Source of the DNA: Candidatus Gastranaerophilales bacterium
GTDB taxonomy: Bacteria > Cyanobacteriota > Vampirovibrionia > Gastranaerophilales > Gastranaerophilaceae
Length of the DNA stretch: 8,616 bases
Assembly: GCA_905235825.1 (NCBI GenBank)
Contig: CAJONH010000046.1
Span: 1-8,616 of the forward strand
Reading direction: 5' to 3'
Shown: positions 6,520-8,616 of the stretch, one piece after another
Position numbering within the stretch: the stretch's first letter is position 1
Layout: each line of letters starts with the position of its first letter
Position numbers and translations under genes: made by a program
The notes under the pieces: model-generated
What the model saw: the letters and a program-made list of their open reading frames with translations, nothing else
Database searches by the model: none
What the model was told of the DNA's origin: nothing

Positions 6520-7298
6520 TGGATAAACTCACATACTTAAACTCTAATTTAAAAGATGGTGCAATTATAAGATGGCCGGAACAGTTTTTCCCTTTGCCCG
6601 TATATATTGCACCTTGTAAGTGGTATTCATTAAGCGGACATGACAGGTATCTTTATAATAATATGGTTATAAATGCACTGAATACGTGGGAAGCTGCAAC
6701 AGGCGGAAAGGTCAGCTTTGTACTTGCAAATTCTTTAACAGATTCTCAAATGAATGTGGAATGGCGTAGAGTTGACCGTAAATCCCTTGGTGATTGCAAA
6801 TTTAGTTTCGACAGGAATGCAAGATTATATAGTGCCGAAGTATCTATCGGAATTTCAGACGGAATTATTCATCATCAATATATGGATGAAAATGAGGTGT
6901 TTCATACCATTTTGCATGAGATTGGACATGCTATAGGTTTGGGACACTCTCCAAATACCGGAGATATAATGTATACACCGCATCGATACGGAGTTGTAAA
7001 TCTTTCCGAAAGAGATATTAATTCTGCAAAATGGTTGTATTCGCTGCCTTTAAGCACATCTGTTTCAAGTTTAAATGCTCAATATTCAACAAGTTTTGGC
7101 AGTATTGACGATATTATTATGCATATTGCTTCAGGCAGAGCCGAATCACAATTTCAAAAAACAATGAATAATATAAAAGTTCAATCCAGAAACCTTGTTG
7201 AAGAAAATGTTAATATAGGCGATTTGAAAAGATATCAGGTTTCTTTTCAGGATGTAAAACTGCCTAAAGAACTTTCGGATAAATTTAGAAAAAGATAA
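6519..7298 (+). CDS. Matrixin-like zinc metalloprotease (metzincin)
   Basis: 259 residues. The metzincin signature HEIGHAIGLGHS runs from 133 to 144: H133, H137 and H143 bind zinc and E134 is the catalytic base. DIMYTPH (149-155) supplies the Met-turn methionine at 151. The N-terminal part, with RWPEQFFPLPVYIAP (19-33) and NTWEAATGGKVSF (55-67), fits the beta-sheet half of bacterial matrixin-like proteases, including a type I recall from cyanobacteria. Unlike most matrixins it has no signal peptide and no pro-peptide with a recognisable cysteine switch, so it appears cytosolic and made active or controlled otherwise. Residues from about 175 to 259 form an extension I cannot assign. A ribosome site AAGGGA (6504-6509) lies inside the upstream zinc-ribbon gene, and the start overlaps that gene's stop as TAATG. 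The substrate is unknown. Confidence 0.88.
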   Translation: MDKLTYLNSNLKDGAIIRWPEQFFPLPVYIAPCKWYSLSGHDRYLYNNMVINALNTWEAATGGKVSFVLANSLTDSQMNVEWRRVDRKSLGDCKFSFDRNARLYSAEVSIGISDGIIHHQYMDENEVFHTILHEIGHAIGLGHSPNTGDIMYTPHRYGVVNLSERDINSAKWLYSLPLSTSVSSLNAQYSTSFGSIDDIIMHIASGRAESQFQKTMNNIKVQSRNLVEENVNIGDLKRYQVSFQDVKLPKELSDKFRKR

Positions 7299-7343
7299 TG
7301 TTAAAAATTTCCTGTTGTGTATGTCTGTTGTTTTTATGTAAGT

Positions 7344-7354
7344 TGTGATATAAT
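7344..7354 (+). promoter_or_regulatory. Extended -10 promoter for the ycf23-like gene
   Basis: TGTGATATAAT contains a perfect extended -10, TGA followed by TATAAT (7349-7354). Transcription from about 7361 would give a leader of roughly 28 nt to the ATG at 7389. The -35 region (around TGTTGT at 7326-7331) is poor. No terminator separates it from the protease gene, so some read-through is possible. Confidence 0.6.
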
Positions 7355-7388
7355 AACTCCCGTATTCAGATTATAATTGGAGGATATT

Positions 7389-8147
7389 ATGAACAGAATT
7401 GAAATGTTTAAAAGACACTTAGATGAAAAAAGAGCAATCAAAGTTATTTCCGGTATTGATAATTTTGATATTGAAAGAGTAAAAAATGTTGTAAGTGCTG
7501 CTGAAATGGGCGGTGCAAGTGCTGTTGATATCTGCTATAACGAAGAAATTATTTCTGCCGTAAGAGAAATGACATCATTACCCGTATTTGTTTCATCGGT
7601 AATTCCCTCAGAACTTGTAAATGCAGTCAGATTAGGTGCTGATGCTATTGAAGTCGGTAATTTTGATGCAATGTACAAAAAAGGTATCAGAGTATCCGCT
7701 GATGATGTAATGGATATTGTTCGTGAAACAAAAAGAATGCTTGGAGATATGAGAACATTTATTTGTGTTACTGTTCCCGGTCATATCGATATTTCTGAAC
7801 AAATTGCATTAGCTATGAAATTGGAAGAAATGGGTATTGATTTAATTCAAACCGAAGGTGCGGCAACAACAACTCCTTCAAAAGCAGGTGCAAGAGGCTT
7901 AATGCAGACTGCTGAAGTTTCAATTTCAAATACTGTTGAATTGGCAAGAAATACTTCCGTACCGATAATGACAGCATCAGGTCTTACTACAACAACAGCA
8001 CCTTTTGCTTTCGCAGCAGGTGCAAGTGCAATCGGAGTCGGTTCCTGCATAAATAAATTAAATTCGGTTGTTGCGATGGTTGCAGTAGTTAAATCTCTTG
8101 TTGAATGCACAACTCGCAGACAAAATCGTGAATTTTTAAATGTATAA
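7389..8147 (+). CDS. ycf23: Ycf23/DUF561 family TIM-barrel protein
   Basis: 252 residues along the length of the Ycf23/DUF561 family, a (beta/alpha)8 barrel protein of cyanobacteria and algal plastids without a firmly established reaction. Segments matching my memory of the family are IKVISGIDNFD (17-27), GGASAVDI (41-48), VFVSSVIP (66-73), GADAIEVGNFD (83-93), VTVPG (127-131), GIDLIQTEGA (149-158), PIMTASGLT (192-200), then FAAGASAIGVGSCINKLNSV (208-227). The glycine-rich end (GASAIGVGS) resembles the phosphate-binding loop of barrel enzymes, which suggests a phosphorylated ligand; this is inference. I chose ATG 7389 over the in-frame TTG at 7377, because GGAGG (7379-7383) is the ribosome site at the right distance and covers that TTG. 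The gene has its own promoter and terminator and is probably monocistronic. Confidence 0.9.
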   Translation: MNRIEMFKRHLDEKRAIKVISGIDNFDIERVKNVVSAAEMGGASAVDICYNEEIISAVREMTSLPVFVSSVIPSELVNAVRLGADAIEVGNFDAMYKKGIRVSADDVMDIVRETKRMLGDMRTFICVTVPGHIDISEQIALAMKLEEMGIDLIQTEGAATTTPSKAGARGLMQTAEVSISNTVELARNTSVPIMTASGLTTTTAPFAFAAGASAIGVGSCINKLNSVVAMVAVVKSLVECTTRRQNREFLNV

Positions 8148-8157
8148 CAGTTTAAAA

Positions 8158-8189
8158 ACAAAGGAGTGAATTTCACTCCTTTGTTTTTT
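8158..8189 (+). terminator. Intrinsic terminator of the ycf23-like gene
   Basis: A perfect 12-bp stem, ACAAAGGAGTGA (8158-8169) with TCACTCCTTTGT (8173-8184), has a 3-nt ATT loop and a run of T (8184-8189). It begins 10 nt after the stop. An A-run precedes it, so it could also terminate minus-strand transcription. Confidence 0.93.
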
Positions 8190-8199
8190 GAGGTATTTT

Positions 8200-8616
8200 T
8201 TGATTTTAAAGAGTTCCATAAAATATAATTTACTTTCTTTTGATGAACTTGTTATAAATTTAGACAGATTATCCCGATTTAAACTGCCTGAAGATTCTTT
8301 TCAACGAGTGTTTTCGTCTATCCTTTTAAAGCATTTAATTGAACCAAAGTATTCTAAAAAAGATATTGAAAATGAAGATGCAAAAATAATTTCAAAAATG
8401 GTCCGGCAAATTTGGAATGCCTCGACAGAAGCCGTTTTTTATGAAAAAAATATTGATAAAACATCTAATTCAGTATTGAAAACTGTTATAAAAAACACAT
8501 TTAAGAATATAGACGAAAAGACGGAGGAATATCTAAATACCGATTTAAATATTGCATCAATTTTAAAAAAAATAAATTATGAGCAGGCTCCGTTAAATTT
8601 GAAATTTTTAATAAAA
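8200..8616 (+). CDS. Unrecognised protein, 5' part, TTG start (runs off the window)
   Basis: A frame open from just after an in-frame TGA at 8167-8169 continues to the window end without a stop. The first plausible start is TTG at 8200, with GAGG (8190-8193) six bases ahead. The first in-frame ATG is at 8398, too far in to be likely. From TTG the 139 visible residues start with ILKSSIKYNLLSFDEL and contain LLKHLIEPKYSKKDIENED and MVRQIWNASTEAVFYEKN. It is helical, rich in Lys/Asn/Ile/Leu, with no signal peptide or membrane segment. The ribosome site directly abuts the terminator T-run, so transcription must come from read-through or from a promoter overlapping the terminator. Family not recognised; it could be a lineage-specific conserved protein. 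Confidence 0.65.
   Translation, partial: MILKSSIKYNLLSFDELVINLDRLSRFKLPEDSFQRVFSSILLKHLIEPKYSKKDIENEDAKIISKMVRQIWNASTEAVFYEKNIDKTSNSVLKTVIKNTFKNIDEKTEEYLNTDLNIASILKKINYEQAPLNLKFLIK

Noticed and set aside
6754..6936. Alternative-frame ORF inside the metalloprotease gene
   Set aside because: Lies fully within a gene with a clear catalytic motif; no independent evidence.
7377..7388. TTG at 7377 as the start of the ycf23-like gene
   Set aside because: This TTG is part of the Shine-Dalgarno sequence TTGGAGGAT that serves the ATG at 7389.
7847..8176. Minus-strand ORF over the ycf23-like gene
   Set aside because: Antisense shadow that also runs through the terminator stem; no recognisable protein.
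1..8616. CRISPR arrays, tRNA or rRNA genes, complete insertion sequences with transposase
   Set aside because: No regularly spaced direct repeats, cloverleaf-like sequences or transposase motifs were seen on either strand.

Overview
The window is AT-rich and carries ordinary bacterial genes with good Shine-Dalgarno sites. The most telling gene is a close match to Ycf23/DUF561, a TIM-barrel family known mainly from cyanobacteria and plastids. pheT without an adjacent pheS and a cyanobacterial-style cytosolic matrixin also fit a cyanobacterial lineage. Nothing photosynthetic is seen. My best inference is a low-GC, non-photosynthetic cyanobacterial relative (Vampirovibrionia/Melainabacteria, for example Gastranaerophilales). 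This comes from remembered family patterns, not from a search.

Layout, left to right. Bases 1-131 hold the 3' end of an unrecognised plus-strand gene, which converges on pheT across a strong, probably bidirectional, hairpin terminator (157-186). pheT (204-2657, minus) has a leader of about 150 nt with a candidate promoter, a GC-rich hairpin and a 25-codon ORF whose stop overlaps the pheT ribosome binding site. Upstream of that promoter is a 122-bp element (2879-3000) with inverted ends beginning GTAA and an exact 8-bp flanking duplication. I interpret it as a MITE or internally deleted IS of the IS66 type. Next comes the alanine racemase gene alr (3025-4161, minus), divergent from a large GT-C-type membrane glycosyltransferase (4231-5964, plus).

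After a 234-nt gap containing a long imperfect inverted repeat (6018-6088) comes a two-gene operon with a TAATG overlap: a small zinc-ribbon protein (6199-6519) and a matrixin-like zinc metalloprotease (6519-7298). The ycf23-like gene (7389-8147) has its own promoter and a very good terminator (8158-8189). A TTG-initiated unrecognised gene begins at 8200 and runs off the window.

Three plus-strand genes are preceded by the same extended -10 pattern, TGTGATAWWAT. pheT and alr are housekeeping genes (translation; D-alanine for peptidoglycan), and the glycosyltransferase probably works on the cell envelope. The zinc-ribbon/protease pair is the least explained functional unit and the best candidate for something undescribed. 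The IS66-like element and the pheT leader are the most interesting non-coding features.
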